From positions 49,904 to 113,903 of the forward strand of contig DGQM01000023.1 in NCBI GenBank assembly GCA_002389765.1: a stretch of DNA of 64,000 nt, given 5' to 3'. Each line of letters opens with the position of its first letter. Positions within the stretch are counted from its first letter, which is position 1. The notes under the pieces are model-generated. The model made no database searches, was not told where the DNA came from, and was given only the letters and a program-made list of their open reading frames with translations. This DNA comes from Bacteroidetes bacterium UBA4414 (GTDB lineage: Bacteria; Bacteroidota; Bacteroidia; Chitinophagales; Chitinophagaceae). Made by a program: the position numbers and the translations under genes. This document shows positions 29,278 through 37,738 of the stretch, in pieces.

Positions 29278-29285
29278 TACATTTG
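29278..29285 (+). promoter_or_regulatory. -7 promoter box with start codon 4 nt downstream
   Basis: TACATTTG followed by CG, with a TTG at 29254-29256 (21-nt spacing). The ATG of the next gene is at 29290, so the transcript would be leaderless or nearly so. Confidence 0.5.
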
Positions 29286-29289
29286 CGCG

Positions 29290-29526
29290 ATGGCAGGAAA
29301 TTTTACACAACGCGTAACATATAATGGTAATGCAGTACTGGCTATAATAGTACCGCAACTACGCAAAGACGGTATGTATTACGAAGTAAACATTGCAGGC
29401 TTTCCACGCTTCTTTATGAAATGGAGCGCATTAGAAAGATTTGATGTAACAGGCGATGAAGCAAAAGCTATTCCTTACGAGTTGCAATTATCTGTCAGCG
29501 ATGCTATTGAAGCACATAATAAGTAA
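29290..29526 (+). CDS. Conserved small hypothetical protein
   Basis: The 78-residue soluble protein (VTYNGNAVLAIIVPQL, YYEVNIAGFPRFFMKWSAL, ELQLSVSDAIEAHN) has no signal peptide or membrane segment. The base composition and codon use fit neighbouring genes, and a consensus promoter box sits directly before the ATG, so it is probably real. It is convergent with the next gene with only 3 nt between the stops. I do not recognise the family. Confidence 0.65.
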   Translation: MAGNFTQRVTYNGNAVLAIIVPQLRKDGMYYEVNIAGFPRFFMKWSALERFDVTGDEAKAIPYELQLSVSDAIEAHNK

Positions 29527-29529
29527 GTA

Positions 29530-31107
29530 CTAGTCTTCAAGCCTGCGCCATGCAAGGTGGTATGTCTCTTCTTTGCCTTTTTTCTTGCGCATCAATACAG
29601 CCATTCTTTTTGATTTATCATCATAGTGCTCACTACCCGGAAATAGCTGTTTATACTCACCTTCTACAGGTGCATTAAAGAAATATCTGCTTGCTATTAA
29701 GTTCTTACGTCCTACATGATAATACATAGCATCCGTTGAGTCATATAAGTATAGTGATGCAACTGAATCTGCAATTTTTTTATCAAAATTATTACGTACA
29801 TCATTTCGAACGATGTATGTATTCCCTTTATCTGTTATTACAATATCATCATTTAAAGATGTCTTAGACAAACGACTACGAAAAACAGGAGTACCTAATT
29901 TATTGTAAGTAATTGCAAAGTGCGAATTTGGCAATACAGTACCCCACATTTCTTTGCCATTATCGTCATACTTTGTAAGGATATACATGCCATACTCTTC
30001 TGTCAAAGCACCGTTTGTTACTTTTTCATAATGAACCTCCTGATGCACTGCTGTAGTAACACCATTACTGTTTGTATAGTAAGACAATAGTGTAGGGGAT
30101 TTAAAATTTATAGTCTTGTCCGGTAATTGTTGTTTCATATATTCTTTGGCCTTTGCATATTCAAATGGCGCTTCTGTAATACCCGACAAGTCTTCAGGCA
30201 ATACTAGTTGCATCTGTTCTCTAGCTGTTACTACTTTCTTTTCCAGCCCAATCTGAGCAAGAAATGCCACTTTGGTATGCAACACGATGTTCAGGTTGTT
30301 TACAAATTCGTTTTTGCTGAAGCTGATACCAGTAACATTGGTATTGTCCGGTAGATTAACGGTATTTGCTACGGGAGTATGCATATCGGGGCGTATGTAT
30401 ATAAATCTCATAGCCACATTGTGCTGCTTTTTAAACTGCACAATCTTTTCAGTTTTCAATGCTATAAATACAGAGCCATCTGCTGCCATTCTTGCCCCGG
30501 TAAAGAAAACAAAATCATACCCTGCCCTAGGTACAAAATACTTTACTTCTTCTATCAACGTATGCTTATCATCAAATCGTTTGATGTAAGTTTTTACAGA
30601 ATCATTCTTAGTTTCATTATTAAAGCATACTATACTATACCCAGTAATTTTAGGCACACGTAAAACGTATGCATGCATTTCGTCAGAAAAGCTGGCAGAT
30701 TCTACTGCAGCTGTTTCAGACCGCAACACACCTGTATTACCGTCAAATATTATACGCATCATTGTTTCCGCATTGCTCACTTGTTGGGTAGCAAACAATA
30801 CGGCATTACCATCGCATTCAAACAACGCATCAAAATAAGACTTGTCCAATGCGTTTACATCAAATGATTTCAACTCGGGTTTTGTAGCTGCTATTTGCTT
30901 ACCCGATTTATCAAATATGAATATGCGTATCAACTTTCTGTTTTCAAAGTGAAACAGCATAGTATTACCATTGCTCAGCTGCAATACTTTGTTCCAGCCA
31001 TCATTACTAATTTCCACCGGCTGGCTGATGATGAGTGTACTGTCTTGGGCTGATGCTTGTGCAATAAATAATACAAAGAATAGCAGAATGGAGGTTATTA
31101 GTCTCAT
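29530..31107 (-). CDS. Secreted protein of unknown function
   Basis: The 525-residue product has a signal peptide ending near AQASAQ. The mature part is beta-rich, with phrases such as GWNKVLQLSNGNTMLFHF and IFDKSGKQIAATKPEL in the first 80 residues that look like a degenerate propeller reading on a stored quantity. It has no sorting domain; it ends in a basic stretch (MAVLMRKKKGKEETYHLAWRR). It is likely periplasmic or outer-membrane associated. It stands alone between a convergent small gene and the gcvP terminator. No family could be named. Confidence 0.75.
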   Translation of the reverse strand: MRLITSILLFFVLFIAQASAQDSTLIISQPVEISNDGWNKVLQLSNGNTMLFHFENRKLIRIFIFDKSGKQIAATKPELKSFDVNALDKSYFDALFECDGNAVLFATQQVSNAETMMRIIFDGNTGVLRSETAAVESASFSDEMHAYVLRVPKITGYSIVCFNNETKNDSVKTYIKRFDDKHTLIEEVKYFVPRAGYDFVFFTGARMAADGSVFIALKTEKIVQFKKQHNVAMRFIYIRPDMHTPVANTVNLPDNTNVTGISFSKNEFVNNLNIVLHTKVAFLAQIGLEKKVVTAREQMQLVLPEDLSGITEAPFEYAKAKEYMKQQLPDKTINFKSPTLLSYYTNSNGVTTAVHQEVHYEKVTNGALTEEYGMYILTKYDDNGKEMWGTVLPNSHFAITYNKLGTPVFRSRLSKTSLNDDIVITDKGNTYIVRNDVRNNFDKKIADSVASLYLYDSTDAMYYHVGRKNLIASRYFFNAPVEGEYKQLFPGSEHYDDKSKRMAVLMRKKKGKEETYHLAWRRLED

Positions 31108-31171
31108 TGAGGGTAGTGTTATTGTGGCTGCTAAAATAATACACTGTATCGTATTCTTATAGCTTAGTCCA

Positions 31172-31202
31172 AAAACAAAGCCCCTGCAAACAGCAGGGGC
31201 TT
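31172..31202 (-). terminator. Rho-independent terminator of gcvP
   Basis: AAGCCCCTG (31178-31186) and CAGGGGCTT (31194-31202) form a 9-bp stem with a 7-nt loop. Read on the minus strand it is followed by TTTGTTTTT. Confidence 0.85.
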
Positions 31203-31225
31203 ATTATATTGTTGTTACTAAAGTA

Positions 31226-34108
31226 TTACGCTTCAGCTTCCATGTAAGAAGAAACAGGCTCGCAAGTACAAATCAAGTTACGATCGCCATATGTATTGTT
31301 TACACGGGCAATGCTTGGCCAGAATTTGTTGTTCTTCACCCATTCCAGCGGGTATGCTGCCGTTTGGCGGCTGTAAGGGCGGTTCCATTCATCAGCAGTT
31401 ACTACAAACTGTGTATGCGGTGCATGCTTCAGTACGTTGTCTTTCTTATCAGCTTTGCCTTCTTCTATTTCGCGTATCTCTGCACGAATACCCAACAGTG
31501 CATCGCAGAAGCGATCCAGTTCTCCTTTGTCTTCACTCTCCGTTGGTTCTATCATAATAGTACCCGGTACAGGGAAGCTAAGTGTAGGTGCGTGGAAGCC
31601 ATAGTCCATCAAACGTTTTGCAACGTCTTCTGCTTCTATCTCTGCTGTCTTTTTAAACGGACGCAAATCTACGATGAATTCGTGCGCACATGTACCACCT
31701 GTACCTGTGTACAGAATGTCAAAGTCGTTCTTCAAACGTGCACGCATGTAGTTGGCATTCAGGATAGCATATTCTGTTGCTTTGCGTACACCTGCAGAGC
31801 CCAGCATACGGATGTATGCATAAGATATCAGCAATATGCTTGCAGAGCCGAATGGTGCAGCAGATACCGCATTAGCGGCTTTACCGTCTGTATCTACCAC
31901 GTGCGATGGCAGGTGTGGTGCAAGGTGTGCCTTCACACAGATAGGGCCCATACCAGGACCACCACCACCGTGTGGTATAGCAAATGTTTTATGCAGGTTC
32001 AGGTGACAAACGTCTGCGCCTATCAGGCCCGGTGCTGTAAGACCTACCTGCGCGTTCATGTTTGCACCATCCATATACACCTGTCCGCCATGTTGGTGAA
32101 CGATGTCTGTAATGTCTTTGATTGTCTCTTCGTACACACCGTATGTAGATGGGTATGTAACCATGATACCTGCCAGGTTTGCAGCATGCTGCGCAGCTTT
32201 TGCCTTCAGGTCTTCTACATCTATATAACCGTTTTCCAGTGCTTTTACCACTACTACTTTGTAGCCTACCATTACAGCAGATGCAGGGTTGGTACCGTGT
32301 GCAGATATTGGTATCAGCATTACGTTGCGGTGCTTGTCGCCGCGGCTTTCGTGGTAAGATCTGATGGTCAGCAAACCAGCGTACTCACCTTGCGCACCAC
32401 TGTTTGGTTGCAGGCTGCATGCGTCAAACCCTGTGATTTCGCACAGATAGTCAGACAGTTCTTTTGCCATTTGCAGGTACCCTGCTGCCTGGTCTTTTGG
32501 TGCAAACGGATGCATCTTGCTCCAGTGTGCCCAGCTAAGCGGCATCATTTCTGTTGCAGCATTCAGCTTCATGGTGCAAGAACCAAGCGATATCATACTT
32601 GTATTCAGGCTCAGATCCTTGTTCTCCAGCATTTTGATGTAGCGCATCATTTGCGATTCGCTGTGATGCGTGTTGAATACCGGGTGTGTAAGGAATGAGG
32701 ATGTACGCGTAAGTGATGTACCAATGTTTGTCAGTACTTCGTCGTGGTTGATTTCAAAACTAACAGGCGCATCTGTATTGTCGAATACCGAAATGATATT
32801 GAACAGATCTGATGGTGTCGTTGTTTCATCCAAAGAGATACCTACCAATGTATTATCTGCAAAATAGCGGAAGTTGATTTGTGCAGCTTCTGCTTTTGCT
32901 TTGATAGCACTTGTATCTGCCACTTTCACCACGATGGTATCGAAGTAAGATGAAGAAACAATGTTAGCACCATGTGCTTTCAGTTGGCTTGCCAGTGTGT
33001 GTGTCAGTACACTTACACGCTTAGCAATGTTTATCAGCCCATCAGGACCATGATACACTGCATACATAGCTGCCATGTTTGCCAGCAATGCCTGTGCAGT
33101 ACAGATGTTTGATGTTGCCTTCTCGCGTTTGATGTGCTGCTCACGTGTTTGCAGTGCCATACGCAGTGCACGGTTGCCATTAGCATCGATACTTACACCA
33201 ATGATACGACCTGGGATAGCACGCTTAAAATCATCTGTACAAGAGAAAAATGCTGCGTGCGGACCACCATAACCCAGTGGTACACCAAAGCGCTGTGCAC
33301 TACCCAGTGCTACGTCAGCACCCAATTCACCCGGAGGTGTCAGCAATGTAAGAGCCAGCAGGTCTGTAGCCATAGCCACATAAGCACCGGCAGCATGTAC
33401 TTTTTCTATAAAGCCACGGTAGTCTTCTACATTACCCTTATCGTTAGGATATTGTACCAGTGCACCGAAGTAAGTATTGTCAATAGTAGCTGTCTTGTAA
33501 TCGCCCACAACAACAGTAGCCCCCAGTGGTGTAGCACGTGTTATAACAACATCCAGTGTTTGCGGGAAGATGTTTTCGTCTACGAAGAATTTAGCACGCT
33601 CCAGATTGTCGTGGTCTTTGTTCAGCGTAGCAAGGAACATATGCATTGCTTCCGCTGCTGCAGTTGCTTCATCCAGCAACGATGCGTTGGCAATAGGCAG
33701 TGCTGTCAGGTCGCTTACCATTGTTTGATAGTTCAGCAGGCTTTCCAGACGGCCTTGAGAAATCTCTGCCTGATATGGTGTGTACTGCGTATACCATCCC
33801 GGGTTTTCGAAGATGTTGCGCAGGATAACGCTTGGTGTCAGGGTATCGTAATAGCCCTGTCCTATGTAGTTTTTGTAAAGCTTGTTTTTAGACGATATCT
33901 CTTTCGATATACGCAGGTATTCCGCTTCGCTGATGGCATCAGGTATGTTCAATGCTTTGTTCATGCGGATGGCCGAAGGCACCGTTCGTCCAACCAACTC
34001 TTCCATATCTGCTACACCAATAGTTGCCAGCATCTGCCTGGTATCGTGTTCGTTAGGGCCAATATGGCGACCTTCGAACTCCTGATTTTGAAGGGAAAAC
34101 AAATTCAT
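31226..34108 (-). CDS. gcvP: Glycine dehydrogenase (aminomethyl-transferring), P protein
   Basis: The 960-residue, single-chain P protein of the glycine cleavage system decarboxylates glycine with pyridoxal phosphate and passes the aminomethyl group to the H protein. The PLP lysine is near residue 705 in NLHKTFAIPHGGGGPG. The N-terminal half contains the usual RHIGPNEHD start and the non-catalytic copy of the fold. The length matches fused bacterial and mitochondrial enzymes. It is a single gene with a full promoter (34148-34178) and a terminator; gcvH and gcvT are not in the window. Confidence 0.96.
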   Translation of the reverse strand: MNLFSLQNQEFEGRHIGPNEHDTRQMLATIGVADMEELVGRTVPSAIRMNKALNIPDAISEAEYLRISKEISSKNKLYKNYIGQGYYDTLTPSVILRNIFENPGWYTQYTPYQAEISQGRLESLLNYQTMVSDLTALPIANASLLDEATAAAEAMHMFLATLNKDHDNLERAKFFVDENIFPQTLDVVITRATPLGATVVVGDYKTATIDNTYFGALVQYPNDKGNVEDYRGFIEKVHAAGAYVAMATDLLALTLLTPPGELGADVALGSAQRFGVPLGYGGPHAAFFSCTDDFKRAIPGRIIGVSIDANGNRALRMALQTREQHIKREKATSNICTAQALLANMAAMYAVYHGPDGLINIAKRVSVLTHTLASQLKAHGANIVSSSYFDTIVVKVADTSAIKAKAEAAQINFRYFADNTLVGISLDETTTPSDLFNIISVFDNTDAPVSFEINHDEVLTNIGTSLTRTSSFLTHPVFNTHHSESQMMRYIKMLENKDLSLNTSMISLGSCTMKLNAATEMMPLSWAHWSKMHPFAPKDQAAGYLQMAKELSDYLCEITGFDACSLQPNSGAQGEYAGLLTIRSYHESRGDKHRNVMLIPISAHGTNPASAVMVGYKVVVVKALENGYIDVEDLKAKAAQHAANLAGIMVTYPSTYGVYEETIKDITDIVHQHGGQVYMDGANMNAQVGLTAPGLIGADVCHLNLHKTFAIPHGGGGPGMGPICVKAHLAPHLPSHVVDTDGKAANAVSAAPFGSASILLISYAYIRMLGSAGVRKATEYAILNANYMRARLKNDFDILYTGTGGTCAHEFIVDLRPFKKTAEIEAEDVAKRLMDYGFHAPTLSFPVPGTIMIEPTESEDKGELDRFCDALLGIRAEIREIEEGKADKKDNVLKHAPHTQFVVTADEWNRPYSRQTAAYPLEWVKNNKFWPSIARVNNTYGDRNLICTCEPVSSYMEAEA

Positions 34109-34147
34109 AATAATAACTTAGAACTCCTTAAAGATTATAAAGAAATG

Positions 34148-34178
34148 CAAAGTTAGCGGGATAGCGGGGATTTGCAAA
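34148..34178 (-). promoter_or_regulatory. Complete Bacteroidota promoter of gcvP
   Basis: On the minus strand, TTTG (34178-34175), a 19-nt spacer and TAACTTTG (34155-34148) match both promoter elements. The ATG is about 40 nt downstream of the box. Confidence 0.75.
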
Positions 34179-34257
34179 ACAGAATGCCCATCCCATTAAG
34201 AATAATAAGATTTATGTATAAGTATTGCCCCTCAGAAGCGGGGTTTAGTATAACAAG

Positions 34258-34998
34258 CTACTCCAACACCCCTTCTTTTATCTCATTCCACAAAGCGCGG
34301 TAGCAGGTTGCCGCAAAACTACTTGGGGCAAATGCCTCTACAGGTGCGTTTTTAATGCCCATCCTTTCAATATCAGACAGGTAGGGCACATAGTATTCAA
34401 AGAAGCGCTTGTCTTTGTAAAGCTGTGCCATTACGTCTTTGTGCATATTCTTACGGATGTCTACCATGGTAAAGAAGCACATCAGCTTTTCCAGCTCACC
34501 TGTCTTTTCTTCAAAATAGCTTTTTACAATATCGTAGGTTCGTACCGAAAGCGTAGTAGGTATCACAGGCATCAATACGGCATCTGAAGCATAGAAGATA
34601 TTATCTGCCAGATGAGAGAAGCCCGGGGGGCAGTCGATAAACACAAAATCATAATCATGCTCCAAACCCTTCAGCAGGTTGCGCAGTTGTTTTTTAGAGT
34701 GTTTATCATCCAGCAGCAAATCGAGCTTGCGGGCAGAAAGGTCTGCGGGTATGATATCCAGCCCATCGTAGTCGGTACCCATGATGGCTTCATCTATCGT
34801 CATGCTGTGCTCTATCAGCTTTTTAGCAGCACCTTTTTCTTTGGGCTGTGCTTTGTAATAAAAGCTGGCAGCACCCTGCGGGTCCAAGTCCCACAGCAAG
34901 GTTTTATAGCCGTCTTTGGCAGCCATATACGCAAAGTTGACACAAGATGCCGTCTTACCCACACCGCCCTTCAGATTGTACAATGATGCTACGAACAT
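34258..34998 (-). CDS. ParA/MinD-type ATPase without ParB partner
   Basis: The 246-residue P-loop ATPase has the deviant Walker A motif KGGVGKT (residues 10-16), DLDPQG (about 38-43, A') and DCPPG (about 119-123, Walker B). A ParB gene and parS sites are not visible nearby. ParA proteins of this stand-alone type position plasmids, chromosomes or protein clusters. It is divergent from the Crp/Fnr regulator with 121 nt between the starts. No strong terminator was found downstream. The cargo is unknown. Confidence 0.85.
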   Translation of the reverse strand: MFVASLYNLKGGVGKTASCVNFAYMAAKDGYKTLLWDLDPQGAASFYYKAQPKEKGAAKKLIEHSMTIDEAIMGTDYDGLDIIPADLSARKLDLLLDDKHSKKQLRNLLKGLEHDYDFVFIDCPPGFSHLADNIFYASDAVLMPVIPTTLSVRTYDIVKSYFEEKTGELEKLMCFFTMVDIRKNMHKDVMAQLYKDKRFFEYYVPYLSDIERMGIKNAPVEAFAPSSFAATCYRALWNEIKEGVLE

Positions 34999-35119
34999 AA
35001 CAGTAGTATTAAGCCTTATATAAAGCTACATTTTTATGTGTAGGATAGCAACGGTGCATTGTTATGTTTCAGAAACCGATAGCCGCGTATCCCTTATTTT
35101 TACAATAGCACAAAGAGAT

Positions 35120-35713
35120 ATGGATACCTCGTTTGATTTTAACCATGTAATAGCTGCCATAGAAAGCAGATACTGCAAACTGCAACCAGACTGCATTGCT
35201 GCGCTGCCGCAACACTTTCGCCCTATGCAGGTGGGCAAAGAAACCAAACTGGTAAAAGAAGGGCAATATGCCGACAAGACTTACTATATCGTAAAAGGCT
35301 GTGTGCGTGCCTACTATGTAAAGGATGGCAAGGAGATTACAGACTGGTTTGCTTTCGAGAATGAGTTTGTCTGTTCTATCCATAGCTTCTTCAACAATGT
35401 GCCCAGCCCGCACTACATAGAAGTGCTGGAAGACAGCCTGCTGCTGGAGATAAGCCGCGACAGCGCTCAACAACTAAGCGAGGCATTTCACAACTTTGAA
35501 ACCCTGCAAAAGCAAGTAGTGGTTCAGACACTACTAAAGCTACAGTACCGTATGGAAGGGCTCTTGTTTGAAAATGCACACAACCGTTATCAAAACCTGC
35601 TGGCATATCAGCCTGATATTACACAGCGTGTACCCCTCACCCATATTGCATCTCATTTGGGTATTACACTGGAAACACTCAGCCGTATACGCAACCCCAA
35701 GTACGGAATTTGA
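35120..35713 (+). CDS. Crp/Fnr family transcriptional regulator
   Basis: The 197-residue protein has an N-terminal cyclic-nucleotide-binding-type beta roll (about 30-125, including KEGQYADKTYYIVKGCVRAYY) and a C-terminal helix-turn-helix (LTHIASHLGITLETLSRIR). The recognition helix carries E-T-L-S-R, the E-x-x-S-R signature that lets FNR read TTGAT. Cysteines at 19, 25, 61 and 85 do not copy the FNR C-x2-C-x5-C pattern. Residues typical of the cAMP pocket are not evident. ATG 35120 was chosen over a frame extension to 35036. Its stop codon lies inside a perfect FNR-type box in front of the next gene, so it probably controls that gene. Confidence 0.88.
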   Translation: MDTSFDFNHVIAAIESRYCKLQPDCIAALPQHFRPMQVGKETKLVKEGQYADKTYYIVKGCVRAYYVKDGKEITDWFAFENEFVCSIHSFFNNVPSPHYIEVLEDSLLLEISRDSAQQLSEAFHNFETLQKQVVVQTLLKLQYRMEGLLFENAHNRYQNLLAYQPDITQRVPLTHIASHLGITLETLSRIRNPKYGI

Positions 35714-35725
35714 TATATATCAAAT
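35708..35725. promoter_or_regulatory. FNR-type operator
   Basis: ATTTGATATATATCAAAT is a perfect 18-bp palindrome containing the exact FNR consensus TTGAT-N4-ATCAA (35710-35723). It overlaps the stop codon of the Crp/Fnr gene and is centred 41-42 nt upstream of the likely transcription start of the next gene, the classical class II activator position. Confidence 0.65.
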
Positions 35726-35745
35726 GCAATCTCACAGCGCCTGTT

Positions 35746-35753
35746 CAACTTTG
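35746..35753 (+). promoter_or_regulatory. Probable -7 box of the oxidoreductase gene
   Basis: CAACTTTG followed by C differs from TAnnTTTG at one base. Transcription would start near 35758, 16 nt before the ATG. A weak box fits an activator-dependent promoter. Confidence 0.4.
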
Positions 35754-35773
35754 CTTTTGTATAAAAGACAAAC

Positions 35774-36358
35774 ATGACAGGCAAGAAGATATTGGTCATC
35801 AATGGCCACCCCGATGCGGAAAGCTTTAACCATGCTCTTACTGATGCTTATGTAAAAGGTGCAATTGAATCAGGCGCAGTAATTGAGGTAATACATATTG
35901 GCACACTCAACTTCAACCCCAATCTGCAATATGGCTACAGACAACGCACCGAACTGGAACCCGACCTGCTGGATGCGCAACAGAAGATACTTTGGGCAGA
36001 GCATATTGTATTCATACACCCGCTGTGGTGGGGTTCTTACCCTGCCATCATGAAGGGCTTTCTGGACCGTGTGCTATTACCGGGCTTTGCCTTCAAAAAA
36101 AGGGACGGCTCTGTTTGGTGGGACAAGCTGCTGAAGGGCAGAACAGCTACCATCATCTGTACTATGGACCAACCCGCATGGTACTATTGGCTGGTTTATA
36201 AAAGTCCAAGCATCAATGCGCTGAAGAAGTTGACATTGGAGTTTTGCGGTATCAAACCTGTAAAGACAATACGCATAGGCCCTATTAGATTATCGAAAGA
36301 CAGCTATCGTGCAAAGTGGTTATCGCGTATTGAAAAGCTAGGCCTGAATAACGGATAA
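35774..36358 (+). CDS. NAD(P)H-dependent flavodoxin-fold oxidoreductase (quinone reductase-like)
   Basis: The 194-residue protein belongs to the Flavodoxin_2 family (MdaB/KefF/NQO1-like), which reduces quinones or related compounds with NAD(P)H and FMN or FAD. The N-terminal phosphate-binding segment INGHPDAESFNHAL (about 9-22) and the flavin-binding FIHPLWWGSYPAIMKGFLDR (about 76-95) are characteristic. It is preceded by the FNR-type box and the Crp/Fnr gene, suggesting redox- or stress-responsive control. A hairpin follows, oriented better for the convergent gene. Confidence 0.87.
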   Translation: MTGKKILVINGHPDAESFNHALTDAYVKGAIESGAVIEVIHIGTLNFNPNLQYGYRQRTELEPDLLDAQQKILWAEHIVFIHPLWWGSYPAIMKGFLDRVLLPGFAFKKRDGSVWWDKLLKGRTATIICTMDQPAWYYWLVYKSPSINALKKLTLEFCGIKPVKTIRIGPIRLSKDSYRAKWLSRIEKLGLNNG

Positions 36359-36364
36359 AATAAA

Positions 36365-36390
36365 GCCACACAACCATAAGGTTGTGCGGC
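36365..36390 (-). terminator. Terminator between convergent genes
   Basis: GCCACACAACC and GGTTGTGCGGC pair with one mismatch around ATAA. The minus-strand side ends in TTTATTTTAT, so it mainly serves the T9SS cargo gene at 36414. Confidence 0.7.
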
Positions 36391-36413
36391 CTGCTATATT
36401 CAAAATCACTGTC

Positions 36414-37640
36414 TTATAGTTTGGTGAGTTTAACTACTTGTGCATTATCATCTGCAGCTATGTGCAGATAGTAAACACCGGACTGTGCATTACTAATATC
36501 TAATTTGCAATTGCCTTCAAAACTACCTGTAGTTACCGTTCTGCCTGCTATATCCATCACCCTGTACTTAGCTTCATGCAGTTTACTATTGATGTAATAC
36601 AGTCCATTGCCGGGATTAGGATATACTACCGCACTTGTAAGGGCAATTGTATTACTAATACCTACCGATAAGTTGGAGAATACAACATCTTTGGGACTGC
36701 TGCCAACGGTAATGCTATCTATTGCCGAAAGGTTGTTTGCCTTATCGAGTATCCCTATTTTTTTGTTGTAATGATATACCACCCACAATTCATTTGAACC
36801 TGGTTTTTCTACCATTGCAAATGGCTTGTATGGTGTATTTACAGAGTCTGTAAAGCCTGTATTCATGCTGTTAGCTTTTGCCCTGTATATCTTTGATGGT
36901 TCGTTTGGCCACGCACCAAAATAGGTGATGTACATATTGGTATCGTTGCTGATGGTAAGATTCTTAACTGTACCATACCAATCGCTTGTCTGCAAAGAGT
37001 CTTGTATAGCCTTCGTTGCAGCATCCATCTTGTATAGCTTGCCTTTACCTGCATTGGGGCTGCCCATGTAGTAGAATGTACTACCCGATGCATTGAACAC
37101 AAGGCTGTTGTTGGCAATGTATGAAGAAGAAGACACCCTGCTTGGTATGCTTGTAAGCGCCATGCTGCTATGGGTAAAGCTATAGAGCTTGTTATCTATT
37201 GCCAGCCATACATCAGATGTACCCGGGCGATTGCGCATAAATGCAGTACCGCTAGTAAAGACGGTAGAAGAATCTACCAAGGCCTTTGTTGCCCAGTCGC
37301 CTTTATAAATACGATTGGTAGGGTTTTCTGAGTAGTAGAATGTACTGCCCGGGCCAAGCACTATATTGCCAATGTATTTGGTAAAACTGAAAGAATCTAT
37401 CAACGCATTGGTAGCTGCATTGATGATATACATCCTATTGATTGTTTCATTGTATGCCATCAGCTTGCTGCCGTCTGCAGATAGCTCCATACCGTCAAAA
37501 TTACCTGCATGACCAATGCTGCCTGTTACAGTATGTGTATTGCTATTGCATACGGTCATTAAAGTACCGTCAACAAAGGCCTTTTGTCCATGAGCTGATA
37601 TTGCGCATGCAAGCGATAATAGTAGAAGTTTTGCTTTCAT
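36414..37640 (-). CDS. Secreted YncE-like propeller protein with T9SS type A domain
   Basis: The 408-residue protein has a signal peptide ending near SAHGQ and repeats of about 45 residues with the YncE-type pattern (INAATNALIDSF, WATKALVDSS, MDAATKAIQDSL, ITVGSSPKDVVFS), consistent with a seven-bladed propeller. The last 75 residues form a type A sorting domain (VVYPNPGNGLYYI ... GVYYLHIAADD). It is predicted to be surface-exposed or released. It is a single gene with a promoter box at 37663-37670. The ligand is unknown. Confidence 0.85.
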   Translation of the reverse strand: MKAKLLLLSLACAISAHGQKAFVDGTLMTVCNSNTHTVTGSIGHAGNFDGMELSADGSKLMAYNETINRMYIINAATNALIDSFSFTKYIGNIVLGPGSTFYYSENPTNRIYKGDWATKALVDSSTVFTSGTAFMRNRPGTSDVWLAIDNKLYSFTHSSMALTSIPSRVSSSSYIANNSLVFNASGSTFYYMGSPNAGKGKLYKMDAATKAIQDSLQTSDWYGTVKNLTISNDTNMYITYFGAWPNEPSKIYRAKANSMNTGFTDSVNTPYKPFAMVEKPGSNELWVVYHYNKKIGILDKANNLSAIDSITVGSSPKDVVFSNLSVGISNTIALTSAVVYPNPGNGLYYINSKLHEAKYRVMDIAGRTVTTGSFEGNCKLDISNAQSGVYYLHIAADDNAQVVKLTKL

Positions 37641-37662
37641 TTATAACCCCGTTTGTGTTACA

Positions 37663-37670
37663 CAAAACTA
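37663..37670 (-). promoter_or_regulatory. -7 promoter box within a short palindrome
   Basis: Minus-strand TAGTTTTG matches TAnnTTTG. It overlaps TTTGTG-TTA-CACAAA (37652-37666), a 6-bp inverted repeat that could be an operator or coincidence. Confidence 0.4.
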
Positions 37671-37738
37671 CCACGGAGCTTATTGCCGCTGCTTACACTA
37701 TTTCTGGTATTTTATGATACGTACCAGCACGTACACTA

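Noticed and set aside
31364..34156. Long plus-strand open frames (444 and 340 codons) antisense to gcvP
   Set aside because: They are contained in gcvP, cysteine-rich, and without family resemblance.
34240..34250. GCCCCTCAGAAGCGGGG as a terminator of the ParA gene
   Set aside because: Only four G-C pairs, a long loop and no T tail.
35025..35043. CTACA ... TGTAG dyad between the ParA and Crp/Fnr genes
   Set aside because: Arms of 5 bp are expected by chance many times in this window.
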